Part shown: piece by piece, positions 24,936-36,690 of the stretch
How the letters are laid out: each line of letters starts with the position of its first letter
Numbering within the stretch: position 1 is the first letter of the stretch
Assembly: GCA_036873135.1 (NCBI GenBank)
Contig: JAPTYO010000007.1
Coordinates: forward strand, 3,144,763 to 3,208,762
Source: Clarkia xantiana subsp. parviflora
Lineage: Eukaryota; Streptophyta; Magnoliopsida; Myrtales; Onagraceae
DNA: 64,000 nucleotides
Reading direction: 5' to 3'
Notes under the pieces: model-generated
Seen by the model: only the letters and a program-made list of their open reading frames with translations
Told to the model about the DNA's origin: nothing
Database searches by the model: none
Translations under genes and position numbers: made by a program

Positions 24936-25600
24936 TGCTAGCAAAACTTTACATTAGCAAAACTTTACATGACTGTACAATTTGCTAGCTAGACTTTTTT
25001 TTCGTAACAAATTGCTAGCTGAACTTTTTATATTGTGAAAAAAACTAGCTCCGTCAATTTTTCTGTTAGTTTTGGATGGAAAATACTTTCAAATATTGCT
25101 AAAAACATTCTAAAGTTTTACTATGATAATATAAAGACATGATGTTTTATATAAAATCAAAATAATAAATGTTAAAAAAATATATTAAAGAAAAAACGCA
25201 CCTTAAAAAGGCAAAAAATTAATTTATTAAAATATTTTCAAAAAATCTATAAAAACATACAATTTTAAAAATATTTAATTTTAATTTTTTTGAACTTTAG
25301 GATTATATATTTAACTTATATATATTTTTTGTATAATATATATAATTATAAATTTTATTCGAGATTTATATTTTTTTTAATATAAAATTTGAGGTTATTT
25401 TACAATAATATTATAACTTTAGGGTATTTTTAGTAATTTTATAAAGTATATTCCGTCCATAATTAACGGAAAAATTGACGGACCTAGCAAATTGCACATT
25501 TGCAAAAGTTCAGCTAGCGATTTGCTATAAAAATAAGTTCGGCTAGCAAATTGCACTTTCACAGAAAATTCAGCTAGCAATTTGATAATTAACCTTTAAA
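24936..25600. mobile_element. Foldback element with repeated GCTAGC ends
   Basis: Both ends carry spaced copies of CAATTTGCTAGCT and its variants in inverted orientation. Further in, the arms share CTCCGTCAATTTTTC / TCCGTCAATTTTTCCGTTA and then GGATGG / GGACGG. The centre is extremely AT-rich. Non-coding. Confidence 0.75.
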
Positions 25601-27008
25601 ATTATTAATGGTGTTATTGACTTTTCTGCATATATATATATATATAATGTAGTGGTGTTCTATATGATTGTTTGAGTAAATACTTTTGCATTTTGAGTGG
25701 CGGATAGAGCAAAGGAATGTGGATCATTTGACCAACTTTAAATTCTCATCATCTTCAATTATCATCTTATTTGCACTTCTCCTTTTTTTGGGTGGGGAAA
25801 TTCAAACACAATGGCCATAATGAAAACACAAGCACATCACTCACGTGTAATTATCTAAAAGTATTATAATAAACAACCATCGTATTCGTAACTATTGGTA
25901 TGTTCAGCTTAAGATATATACCAGAGTGTCATCGTTTCCGAAGGATTTGCGTGTTTTTTTTTACAGGATTGGTTATACTTAGGTTATGTTTGGTTAACTG
26001 AATATAATGAAGAAAATGGAAAAGAAATATATAAGGAATGAGAAATGGTCATTCTTAAAGTTTGAGTAAAACATAATTGTTTTTTATTTTTTTTATTTTT
26101 ATAATTGTGGAATTGAGAGGAATCAAAGTTGGCAAATTTTAATGTACAATTAGTTATGTGTATGGGAGATTAATAAACTTTTTTTCTCTTCCACTAATTA
26201 TTCTCATACATATTTATTTTATTTCATTATTTATGGATTATTCTAACTTTTTACTATTTTTCTAAAATTTTATTTAATTATCTCTTTATGAACCGTTATT
26301 CCGTTGGTTTATTTATATTAGATAAACATTTTAAAATGTATTTCTTATTAAGTAGATAAAGACATTTGAAATAAATTTAATTTTTTTATGACATATTAAT
26401 GAAATGGCCGTGATTAGATTCTGAATCAGATAATCTCCATACACCAAATTTCATACGGTAAAAATGAGAGTCTGAACATTATGTAGTGGGTGAGATTATG
26501 ATCGCCAATATTAATCCTTTTTTTTCTTGAAAAAAAATATATTAATTGGAAAATTGCTACTTACTCAAATTTCATCAATACCAACGAAATTTTAGACCCC
26601 ATTTTTTGTGAATAATATTTATTATTATAAATTAATAATATAGATTCTTTTTGGCCAACAATTAATAATATAGATCAAAACTTGGAAAGATTCAGCCACT
26701 ATTTCTCTTGTATTCACTGTTAAATTATAGATTGCTCCCTATTTATGAAATTCAAAACGGTTCATTTCTGGGTGTATACAATGAGAGAAACCAGGACATC
26801 ATTTTTTCTCTTTTTCCAAATGTATGTAATATTCATGGCAAAAAAAATGTATGTAATATACGGTACTACATTTATTACACTCTATATATCTATCTGTGTA
26901 ACATATCGAGTCCTCCGTAAATTCTCAGATTTTCTGGGGTAAATTGGTACTTTCGCAGATAGGAATTAACATCTTCGTGCCGGTCAATTTCTAACTGTCA
27001 TAACAAAC
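25601..27008. other. Intergenic DNA, nothing recognised
   Basis: AT-rich with a short AT run at 25630-25646. GGTTATGTTTGGTTAACTGA at 25983-26002 resembles an end of the repeat at 29455-30190. Open frames near 26708-26942 are low-complexity and unsupported. The last part is presumably the 3' flank of the minus-strand gene that follows. Confidence 0.45.
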
Positions 27009-27941
27009 CTACCGATTGGGGTTGACCCTGCCCAAATCCACAAGCTTCCGTGATCTGTTGCCGTTGAACGACGCCGCCGTCGACAGGTACGGCTTCCCCA
27101 TAATCCTAACCTCGCCGGCCGCCCCAATCTCCGGTTGCATAGTTCCCTTCTGACTCCACTGCCTGCCAGGACTAGCTCTGACCAGAGGACTGAGGCAGAA
27201 CGCCATGCCAGATGAGCTTTTGGATTGACCTCGACGCTTCCGCCTCATTGGTGTCACCGCCATCACTGGTGTCCTCCGCGGCCCATGGGACGACGACTCC
27301 GAAGAGTATCCACTTTCGAAATAATCGTCCGTCTCGATGCCTCTCTCAGGCGACATTCCGCGGTTCGATATCCGACAAGGCCGACGGCAAATATTACTGC
27401 GGGAAGGCGTCTCCTCCAGCGCCGGTTTATTTTTCCGGCGGAGATGGAGAAATGAGAGCCAATTCGACGAAGACGAGTCGCGGTGCGGAGACACCGGAAA
27501 CGTCTGATTCATCTTGGAACAAACGGAGCGATCTGAATTGTACTTATCGGATCTGGATCTGAAGAGATTCTTGAAGAAAGCGAACTTGGTCAGCTTCTTC
27601 TTCTTCATCTCCATCGTGTTCTCCGCCACGCCAAAGCCACATGCGGAGTCGTACGCCGGACCGACCTGCGGGGTGCTAAAGAAACGGTGAAGGTACTTGT
27701 GGTCGGAGCTTCGGCGTGAGCCAACATAAGGAGAGACGGAGCGGGGGAACGGAAGCGGGTGAGGTTCCGGGAGTTTGTAGCGGCCGTCGGTGGGGCAAGA
27801 GGTGGCTAGCTGCTTGGCCACAGCTAGAGCCTCCTCGAGTCGAGTCTGTTCGTCGATGAGAGTCAGCAATCGGTGGCGGAGACAGGTTGCGCAGACGCCG
27901 ACGGCGCTGGTGAGATCGGTAGGATGCTGCTTACACCTCAT
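27009..27941 (-). CDS. Plant-specific protein with N-terminal Cys/His motif (OCTOPUS/DUF740-like start)
   Basis: An intronless 310-residue frame. The N terminus MRCKQHPTDLTSAVGVCATC has C3, H6, C17 and C20 arranged as a CxxH-x10-CxxC possible metal site, followed by LRHRLLTLIDEQ. This matches the N-terminal signature of the plant OCTOPUS/DUF740 proteins, although the rest is much shorter than OCTOPUS itself. The remainder is basic and Ser/Arg-rich and largely disordered. It includes KKKKLTKFAFFKNLFRSRS (about 113-131), WLSFLHLRRKNK, a YFESGYSSESSSHGPRR acidic-Ser patch, and a C-terminal block with RRTPVMAV and MRRKRRG (possible nuclear or membrane-surface signals). Function is unknown. Family resemblance suggests a peripheral membrane or scaffold role. 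Codon composition is GC-rich against the surroundings. Overlapping plus-strand frames are shadows. Confidence 0.8.
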   Translation of the reverse strand: MRCKQHPTDLTSAVGVCATCLRHRLLTLIDEQTRLEEALAVAKQLATSCPTDGRYKLPEPHPLPFPRSVSPYVGSRRSSDHKYLHRFFSTPQVGPAYDSACGFGVAENTMEMKKKKLTKFAFFKNLFRSRSDKYNSDRSVCSKMNQTFPVSPHRDSSSSNWLSFLHLRRKNKPALEETPSRSNICRRPCRISNRGMSPERGIETDDYFESGYSSESSSHGPRRTPVMAVTPMRRKRRGQSKSSSGMAFCLSPLVRASPGRQWSQKGTMQPEIGAAGEVRIMGKPYLSTAASFNGNRSRKLVDLGRVNPNR

Positions 27942-28195
27942 TGACGATACTGTAAAATTCCACGGAAGGACGAGTTCACAAGAATCACAGTGTATAGGAG
28001 AATTGATGAGGGATTAAAATGGCATGGTGTTGGTTGGCTGACATTAAAGGCTCTTCTGAATTGTGAATGAAGTTTCTGTTCAGAGAAAGAGAGATGAAAA
28101 TAAATGGGAGTGTGTTGGCTTGGCGTGATGGTTGAGACTGAAATATAGAGTGGAAAAAGCTGCAATAGATGGAGGTGGTGGACCTTATTTTACCC

Positions 28196-28205
28196 ATATA
28201 TATAA
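28196..28205 (-). promoter_or_regulatory. TATA-like element of the minus-strand gene
   Basis: TATATATA on the minus strand about 255 bases before the ATG at 27941. The leader would contain a short uORF starting MSANQHHAIL (ATG near 28042). Confidence 0.4.
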
Positions 28206-29454
28206 TAATAACATATAATTATAATCGAGATTATTAGTAGACTTTCGAATGGAGACCAACCGGCACATTACTTCCTGTCGTTAAGTTTAAACTGCATTCT
28301 TTTAAAAAATAATAATAATTTTTTTTGGCCATAAAAATAATAATAATTAACAATCTATTATTGACGATTGCACTACGTCCATTCTAAGGTTAGGCTAAAT
28401 TGAAATTGTAAGGATTGCATTTTATTTTGGTTGCGAACGTCGTATATTATTGTCCAACAATTCAATTTATTCCCTCATCAATTCATCCACATTGGTGTAT
28501 ATATTAATCATATGAGTATATTGCCCTTATCAGCTATCATCCACCATAGACGGACTCGGCAAACCCTGGCCAAACGATTCCAAGTAACATATTAGTTGTC
28601 CATCTATTTGTATATACATATATGTCACTATGTGTTACATCTAAATATCGTTAAATTATTAGATTATATTTTTGATATTTAGTCAATATGTATTATTGAA
28701 CCGTCCAGACAAACATATACTTAGATATATCGTTTATGCCTTTAAATAATTTGATGATTGTTGCAAATTGATTGTTTGACGTCGGTTTTGTTTCTCATTA
28801 TATTTCTCTTCTAAAAGAAATTGCATTTAGATTTGAAAATGTATTAAAAAAAAAAAAAAACTTATTGTTAGATTGAAAATACCAGCATTGCCCAAAAATA
28901 ATAAAAATAAAATAAAAAATATTAGAATTGATTATGGTCACTATTTTCTAAGAATAATAATTTCGTGATTTCACCAACAAAAAAAATTATTTCATAATTT
29001 CAAACTAAAAGTATTAATACAAAACTATGTTTAAGGTGGTATCTCTATCGGAATCAAAATTTCTTTGTTTTTGAGGAAGGTGACACGCTTACTAATTTAT
29101 TCAACTAATCTTCAATTGTGTTCGACCTCTTTTAGGCCAACATTTCTGAAATGATTATTAGTTATATGAAATTCTATATTTGAAAGAATTTGTTAGGTAA
29201 GAAATCTTATTGTACTTTTCTATTTTGATTTAAATTATTTTTGTGTTAAATATTCTCTTGATATCATTTTGATATCATTTGTTTGCTCAAAGTTAGTTTT
29301 TGGTATCATATTTTAATTTAGACTTTTGATGCATATGTTTGCGTTTTGTAAACTTCTGGCGCATCCATTAATTTTCTGTTAATTTGGTTCGTTAAGTTGC
29401 ACGTGCAACTCTAACACCAAAAATCTAATAATAAATATGACACCAACACCATGT
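28206..29454. other. Intergenic DNA, nothing recognised
   Basis: AT-rich, no supported gene. At 29290-29345 a GGTATCATATTTTAATTTAG word is loosely mirrored near 30200-30230, perhaps the outer arms of an older foldback element into which the repeat at 29455-30190 was inserted. Confidence 0.4.
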
Positions 29455-30190
29455 TTGGTTCATCAATGGAATAAGAAATATGTAATTGATATTCCCTATT
29501 ATGTTGTTTGGTTAATTAATTAGTGTAGATTATAATTTCTAATTACTAATTTTGATGGAATACTCTAGAATTACTTACTCCAACATTTCTATATCAAAAA
29601 ACAAAAATTATATTTTACCCTAATTTAATTAGTATATATCAGTTATAATAATCTCACGCAGCATAATATGTTGAGAATTGGTAAATTGGATTCAAATTAT
29701 ATATATAATGTATTATATCATATAGGTAAATTTAATTAAAAGTGATTAAATTTAATTTAATTAAAAGTGATTAAATTTAATTTAATTAATAAATATAATT
29801 TAACATATTATTTTTACTTTACAATTCACTATTATATTAGTTATACTGAATTTTGAAATATCTAATTATTATTTTTTTTTAATAATTGTTTTTGTAAAAA
29901 ATAATCGTTTTTTTATGAAAAAACAAAACCCAGTCTTCATTTAATAATATATATGGTTTTTCCATTTCATGTTTAATAATATTAATTTAATTAATAAAAT
30001 AGAAAATAAAAAGTATATATGTCAATTAGGACTTATTCTCCTCCTTTAATATAACATTTTATCAACCAAACATTGGATTTTGAATTCTCATTTCATATTC
30101 TTCATGACAACCAAACAACATCATATATATTACATATTACATATTTCATATTCCTATTTCTTATTCCCTATTCCATGAACAAACATACTT
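29455..30190. mobile_element. MITE-like element with inverted ends
   Basis: ATGTTTGGTTCATCAATGGA at the left and ATGTTTGTTCATGGAATAGG read from the right are inverted copies. Further in, both arms share AATAAGAAATA, ATATTCC and GTTGTTTGGTT words. Interior is AT-rich and includes a 27-base tandem duplication near 29737-29790 (AAAAGTGATTAAATTTAATT). No coding. Confidence 0.6.
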
Positions 30191-30295
30191 TTATGTCAAC
30201 TTTAATCAAATATAAGACATAAAAGACCATTTAACCCATATTTTTTTTGGTAATGTGATTTTTTTTTGTATGTGATGGAACCGTCTTTATTGATA

Positions 30296-30791
30296 CTAGA
30301 AACCTGCACACGCTACGCGCGAGCGCAAAATGTATTGTCTTCTTTAGAATGTTATAATAACATGATCATGGTGACCCCAACTATAATACCGGAGCATGCT
30401 CGACCCGACTCCGAGTAGGATACAAGAGTAGAACCTTAATAGAAAATAATTAACTTAATTTATTTAACATAATATTATATAAAATTTTAAATATTCTTAA
30501 AAATTGAAAATAAAATGCTCGAGGAACCGTGAGCATACACACCCATTTGAGGGCTCACGGCCCCTCTAGCATTTTATTTTCAATTTTTAAGAATATTTAA
30601 AATTTTATATAATATTATGTTAAATAAATTAAGTTAATTATTTTCTATTAAGGTTCTACTCTTGTATCCTACTCGGAGTCGGGTCGAGCATGCTCCGGTA
30701 TTATAGTTGGGGTCACCATGATCATGTTATTATAACATTCTAAAGAAGACAATACATTTTGCGCTCGCGCGTAGCGCGCGCAGGTTTCTAG
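30296..30791. mobile_element. Near-perfect palindrome bounded by Helitron-like 3' ends
   Basis: The two arms (about 30296-30533 and 30553-30791) are near-identical inverted copies separated by a loop of about 19 bases. Each outer end is a GC-rich hairpin (GCGCTCGCGCGTAGCGCGCG on the right) followed by a few bases and CTAG with T beyond. This is the layout of a Helitron 3' terminus, in outward-facing orientation on both sides. There is no coding potential. The RNA would fold into a very long hairpin. Confidence 0.8.
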
Positions 30792-31034
30792 TATAAACAT
30801 TAGGAAAATCCACTTTAGTGGATTTAAATTTTTTATATAATATTATGTTGATTTTTTTAAGGTTTAACAAATAACCAAAAGCAATAACATCGTCGTAGTA
30901 TAATTTTTTTTTGTTGTGCCGGCCGAATTAGAGTTTTATATGTTGTGCTTCCCAAATTAAAGACATTGTTAACGTTTATAAATTTAAATACCTAATTTTG
31001 TTAATCGTCGTATATTTTAGAAAAAAAAAAAATC

Positions 31035-31310
31035 AGAGGGCTCACGGTCCCTCCAGTCATGCCCTAAATTTTAATTTTAACGTTGAAATTATTTTCTAAA
31101 ATTTTATATTACATAATTTAAGTGAATTTTTCTAATAAGGCTATGCTCTTGTAACATCCTCAGAGTCAGGTAGATCTTGCTATTGTATCATCATTGTAGT
31201 CGGTCTGATCATGTATTTATAACATTCTCACAAAAATGGATGCGCGCGCGTAGCACAGACGGTTGTCGAGTATAAGCATTATGGAAATCCACTTAAGTGG
31301 ATTAAAAATT
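31035..31310. repeat. Older direct copy of the right palindrome arm
   Basis: GGCTCACGGTCCCTCCAG, TCTAATAAGGCTATGCTCTT, CTCAGAGTCAGGTAGA, GGATGCGCGCGCGTAGCAC and GGAAATCCACTTAAGTGGAT appear in the same order as in 30553-30830, but diverged. The copy includes the sequence just outside the palindrome (AATCCACTTTAGTGGAT at about 30809). Smaller related words recur at 31630-32060. Confidence 0.65.
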
Positions 31311-32117
31311 ATTTATTTAATTTTACTTTAAATTATAGACATTTGCTCGCATATTGGAGATAGCTTTTTATATTATAGAGTGATGGACATCTAACTCTAT
31401 CAAACATGTTTTTTTTTTCCAAAATAAAAAAATAAGCATGTGGTTCCAAGATGAATTTATTTAATTTTACTTTTGATTGCAAATACATGTGCATGACGTA
31501 TTGATAGGTGCACATTGATGAGATTTTTTGATTGTAGATATAGCTTGAGTCGTTTATAAAGAGTGAGGGACAACGTGATTAAATGTTTGTTTTAAATGTG
31601 ACCGATACGATGAAGTTATTTCAATTTGGCAATATGACAACATTTTACATAATTTAAGTCATTTTTCCTAATAATAAAAAATAAATCGAATGATATGATA
31701 AACTCATTTATATTTAGTAATATGTTATTATTTTACATAATTCAGTCCATTTATTACCTAATGTGTTTCTGCTTTTTACTTTTATATATAATAAAAAAGT
31801 TAATATGGTTGAACCTCTGAACCATATAAATTTAAAAGTTATTCCTATTTAAATGTTTTGGCAATTTCAATTTAAATAGCATTGAAAGTACCTTAAGGCG
31901 AAAAATAATTATAAAAAATAAAGATGTAATCGATATGTAAAGATTACTTCAATTTGGTAACATTTTAACATTTTACATAATTTAAGTAAATTTATTTGTA
32001 TTTTTTTTAATATAATACGAAATGTTAATATGGTTGAAAGCCTTAACAATATAAATTCAAAATTAATATAAATTAATTTTTTAGCAACATTTTCTATTGA
32101 AAGTCAATATTGATGTA
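31311..32117. other. Intergenic DNA with degenerate repeat pieces
   Basis: AT-rich, with recurring ATTTTACATAATTTAAGT words at 31643, 31732 and 31970 that resemble pieces of the 31035-31310 repeat. No gene. Confidence 0.4.
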
Positions 32118-32120
32118 TTA

Positions 32121-32485
32121 GAGCATCCACAATGGTATTACATAATATTACTTAAATATGTGATTTAATATTTTTTTTATGTAAAGTGTAAAAAAACTTG
32201 CTACAATGGTTTTATGTAGCATTACTTAAGAATGAGATCCATCTTTTTTTACATAACATATTACTTAAATTTAAGTAATGCTCTATGTATTACTTAGCCA
32301 TTTTTAATTATAAATTAATTCATCTTATTGGTGGTTGTTGGAAAATTTAATAATAAAATATACATAAAGAATATATATTTACGTAAAATTATTGAAGAAC
32401 AAATATTGTTTACGCGTGTCTTAATTTTGCATGCTACGTGAAAACTTTAAAGAATACCGTTTATATAATACCATTGTGGATGCTC
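32121..32485. mobile_element. Tourist-like (PIF/Harbinger) MITE
   Basis: A perfect 20-base terminal inverted repeat, GAGCATCCACAATGGTATTA, with TTA on both sides (32118-32120 and 32486-32488), the target duplication of the PIF/Harbinger superfamily. Length is 365 bases, with no coding. Confidence 0.9.
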
Positions 32486-32552
32486 TTAGATAGAATCGCA
32501 CTATGCACGCGCATTACTGACGTGACTATGTCATTCGATCATTAAAAAAAAA

Positions 32553-33113
32553 AAATAGTTTAGTATCATAGTAGGATAAATGTTTGACTTTTATGCAATA
32601 AATCGTAGGTTCGATTCTTCATAGTGACAGTTTATAAGGTTTTCTCTTTAAATATTGAGAAATAAGAAATTATCACATAACCTAAGTTAATTAGTCGAGA
32701 TTAATAGTATAGACATATAAAGTATGAAACTGGCGGTTACAGAATGCTTTCCTACATTATATAATAGATATAATTTTTTTTTTCACAATTTAAGTTAATT
32801 TTAGTATTCGAACCGTTTAATTCAATTAAGTGTTAAGAGAGTAGTAAATACTTTATTAGCATAGATGGTAAAGATGTGTGGGTTTTATGCATTAAATCAT
32901 AGGTTCGATTCTTTGTAGTGACAATTTGTAATGTTTTTACTTCAAATATTTAGAAATAATAAATTACTACAAAACCCTACGTTAATTGATTACATTAATT
33001 AATTCAGCTAATATTCAGAAGGGTATTTGTGTAAAACCAAGTTCTGCCTTAGTAATATAGATAATCATATAGAAATCTGGCGGTTACAAAATGGCCTTTA
33101 TATAATAGATGTA
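32553..33113 (+). repeat. Tandem pair of tRNA-like (SINE-like) repeats
   Basis: Two related units, about 32553-32770 and 32855-33113. Each has an A-box-like word (TAGCATAGATGGTAAA in unit 2), a B-box-like GGTTCGATTCT, then GTAGTGACA, GAAATAA, and ends with CTGGCGGTTACA(G/A)AATG and TATATAATAGAT. The A-to-B spacing and words point to a tRNA-derived SINE or a larger element containing one. No standard tRNA fold is intact. Confidence 0.5.
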
Positions 33114-35010
33114 TAGATCAATTAACAGTCCTATGAAAAAAAAAATATCAAATAACTGTCCAAATCTTTTTCTATTGACATGTAGTATGTAGGTTAATTA
33201 ATTCTATATAATTAAGATTGACATTAATTAATACGAGAAAAATTATAATAATAGTCAACGTTATTAATTTGTCTGAGTTCAATTATTGTTCAAAGAAAGG
33301 CATGGTAGCTTGTTGTTTTGGAGATTATATTGAGTGAATCGGTTATTTAACTTCGGTGTAATATAGGCCAACAAGAGAGAACATCTGATGGATGGTGGGC
33401 AGGGACATGACGAATTCAGAAATTTGCATTAAGGGATAAAATAGAGTAGATGTAGACAACTGTAAAATAAAGATTCAAAAAATAATAATAAGGGTTTAAA
33501 GTTTAAATATAAGACTTTAAATATTTAGATTAAAAATAAATTTATGTTTTAATACAAAGTGTAGAAAATATTATACTAATAATAAATAAATATATTTATA
33601 AGAACTATAATATTAAAACAAATAAAAATAAATGGATATACATATATATTTGTAAATATAATCCTTATCTAACTACATTAATTATTTTTAGTATTTTAAA
33701 TTTTAGAATTATCTATTGTGTTATATAGCAAAATACTGGAGACTAAAAAATTAGAATTGATTTTAAAATTAAAAAAGAACTAATTGTGTCATATATCATT
33801 TATCTATTTAACTCAAAAAATATATATTTTGTAGATGTTTTTTTTTTAATATAGATTTAAAGTTACAGAGGGATGGATGAACTACTTTTTTTTTTCTTTT
33901 CCGCAATGGATGAACTACCAATTACTTACTAAAATAAAATGGATTTGCCTGACTTGGTAAACTTCAATAGATACTAATGGCAGGCCACTATTGCCAACTA
34001 AAATATTAAATGACAAAATTATAGTTGACTTACTTCAATTAAGTCGCCAAAATATGCCCGCCTTGTAATTTCGTCTTATATACTCTTTGGTTTGTTTAAT
34101 TTAATACGAAAATGATTACGGTATTTGGAAGGATAAAATAATTAAAAATATACAGAAATCATGATTATTTTTCTTTCAGACAAAATAATTATAATGATAT
34201 GCTTATGTAGAGTGTGCACTTGATGAGTAATAATTTAAATGAATACTTTATATGGTTATATGTTGATTCTTTCTTGTTGTTCCTCTATTATAAAGCCTGG
34301 TCAAAATACGAACAATAACAAAGTTTATGTTTCAGTTCTCATAGTTTTATAATATATATATAATAATAAAAAATAAAAGGGAAATCCTTTATATTCTCCA
34401 TAAATAGAACTTTGAAATTTTTTATTGGGTTTAAATTATTTGGTTATATGAGTTATCATTTGATTTGTGTATTAGGTAGGAACACTTAGCATATTATATA
34501 TACATATATAATATATCAAATTTAAATAAATATAATTTTGAGGTTTAAAATTAATTTTAGAACTTTTTATCCAAATCTATATTCCTCTCCAATATAATAA
34601 AAACTTCATGAGTCTAAATACATAAAAAGAAAATTCACGTAATTAAATATTATTTAATATATATATTTACTTTAATGCAATATTTTTATTTTAACAATAA
34701 TAATTTTTTTACAATATTTGAAGTAAGAGTTTCTTTTTATATGAAAATATATATGAAGAGGTTTTTTATGATATAAAATGTTATGTATTTTTAATTTATA
34801 TATACTACTGTAAAAATAAATCAAGAATATTAATACATAGTTTTATTAAATTAATTTAAAGACAAACTATCCAAGGTTAGTAACTATTATAAATTTACGA
34901 CATAAAATTTTCATTTAAATAAATTTTGTACACAATACACTAATTGTCAATAACTAAAATATAAGTATATTTAGCTAGTAGTCTAATCTAAAAGAATATA
35001 CTTCTGTTTG
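33114..35010. other. Intergenic DNA, nothing recognised
   Basis: Extremely AT-rich. No gene, RNA or repeat boundary that I can support. Confidence 0.5.
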
Positions 35011-35015
35011 ATTAC

Positions 35016-35774
35016 TGTTGGATCACGGGCGAAGCTCCGTTACGTTCCTGACGGAAAGCTTGAACTTCTGGGCTCCGCGTAATCCTGCAAAAGGGGATGA
35101 CCTGGGTGGTGACCCAGAATCCCTCTCCGATGCTTAAATGAGTATGTGATCAATGGGGTGGTAAGCAATAGTCTAAGTTCGTATAAGATAACCTGCGTTT
35201 TTGAGGTAACTTCCTCCTTTATATAGGAGTGGAAGTTACTCAGTTACCTGCTACTGCGCCTGGCAGTTTTACCCAAGATTCCGCATATCTCGCCACGATT
35301 CCGTATATCTCGTTCGGGATTCCATATATTTCGCCCCACGCTCCGCGTATCTTACCCATACTCCGTGTATCTCGGGCACGCCCTGCGTATCTCGGGGGAA
35401 TTTATCTATATCTTTAACCGTCTCCCACTACTCTATCTAGTAGGCGGATTTCTCGGTCTTATCCTCTGATCACAAGTCTCGACTCCCGTCGGGGACTCCA
35501 GAGTTATCTCATTCTAGGTCACCACCCAGGACCCCTTGTCTCACGAGACGGGTCCAGCCTCCGCGGGGCTTTATTATCGGGGCCTTTACTAAGGCATATC
35601 GGGGCCTGCTCAGAGGCTTCTCGTCGGGAGCATTCAGCTCATCTATCGGGACCGCTTAAGTCGGGACCCTTCATGCTGGGCCTCTGAGCCTTCCAGGCTT
35701 TTCACGAGGCCCACTGGACCTATTCGCCGTCCATTGGCTGTTAACGGGGCTAACGATTACATCGGAACCCATCA
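35016..35774. mobile_element. Solo LTR with 5-bp target duplication
   Basis: A 759-base GC-rich block starts TGTTGG and ends CCATCA. It is flanked on both sides by ATTAC (35011-35015, 35775-35779), the 5-bp duplication of LTR retrotransposons. A TATA word (TTTATATAGG, 35219-35228) suits a plus-strand promoter. An internal ~20-base tandem array (CCGTATATCTCG variants, about 35278-35400) lies downstream of it. No primer site or pol remains, so it is a solo LTR left by recombination. Confidence 0.88.
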
Positions 35775-36085
35775 ATTACGTTACATAATTAAACGTGGTG
35801 AATACTTCATTATTAAAGTTTAAAACCATTATACAACTTCTAGTCCAAAATGTATAGTATTGACAATCAATGATTTTGAGCCTCTACAATCAGAGAAATT
35901 CACGTCATTGTATAATATTATTTGATTTTAACATCTATAATATATTTATTTATTTTCTTTAATTTAATTTAACGTAAATTATATTACTACTTTAACAAAG
36001 TAATTAACAACAAATAAATAAATTCTTCTACTAGATTTTAATTAATTTTAAAAGTACATTTACGTGAATCAATAATATTATATTA

Positions 36086-36132
36086 TTATAATTTAAGTTC
36101 TAATTCTGTGCAAAGCACATATTAATGACTAA
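36086..36132 (+). mobile_element. Possible Helitron-like 3' end
   Basis: A small hairpin TGTGC-AAA-GCACA followed by nine bases and CTAA next to T. It fits the hairpin-plus-CTRR rule but is short, so chance is possible. Confidence 0.3.
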
Positions 36133-36540
36133 TTTTATTATAGGTTTTGGAATTTAAAATGATAGAACCAACGAGGAGCTTAGCCTTACAGCTGAGCTAA
36201 TAGTCAAGAAGAAAACAAATATTCTTATTGAAGCCAAGCAGAATGCGTCTTATATTATTATAATAATCAAGTTTGAAATTTTCAAATCCTCTACATCCCC
36301 GCCACGATTTTGTTAATTTGTAATAATAAACCTTAATAAGTGAGTATTTATGTAATCTTGTATTGCCATTTGCCAATGCTAATGACTCTTCCAAGTTCTA
36401 TTGCGTGCGCACTGAAGAGTTTCAAGGAGCCACTAATAACTTATTATATACACTATTATGTATAAGTCTAATCCGTCATTGAATAAGGGATTTTTATTTT
36501 TTTAAATAAATAGGGAGCAAATATAATAGGGTTAATTAGT

Positions 36541-36690
36541 CAAATGCACCATTATGTTTTGACCACGTTGTCAGATGTACCATATTGTTTTCTTGTGTTG
36601 CCAAATGCACCATTATGTTTTGAAATGTTATCAGATGCACCATTATGTTAGTCCACCGTTAAATACTATGTACAAAATGACGAAGATCAC
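36541..36690. repeat. Short tandem-type repeat
   Basis: Three to four variants of TGCACCATTATGTTTTGA, alternating with TTGTCAGATG-type words. It is probably an arm of a decayed foldback element. Confidence 0.55.

Noticed and set aside
26708..26942. Two overlapping ~65-70-codon frames
   Set aside because: Low-complexity Tyr/Ile-rich translation typical of AT-rich non-coding DNA.
36541..36690. Spaced repeats that could suggest a CRISPR-like array
   Set aside because: Units are diverged and unevenly spaced, and the DNA is plant nuclear; it is a decayed repeat.
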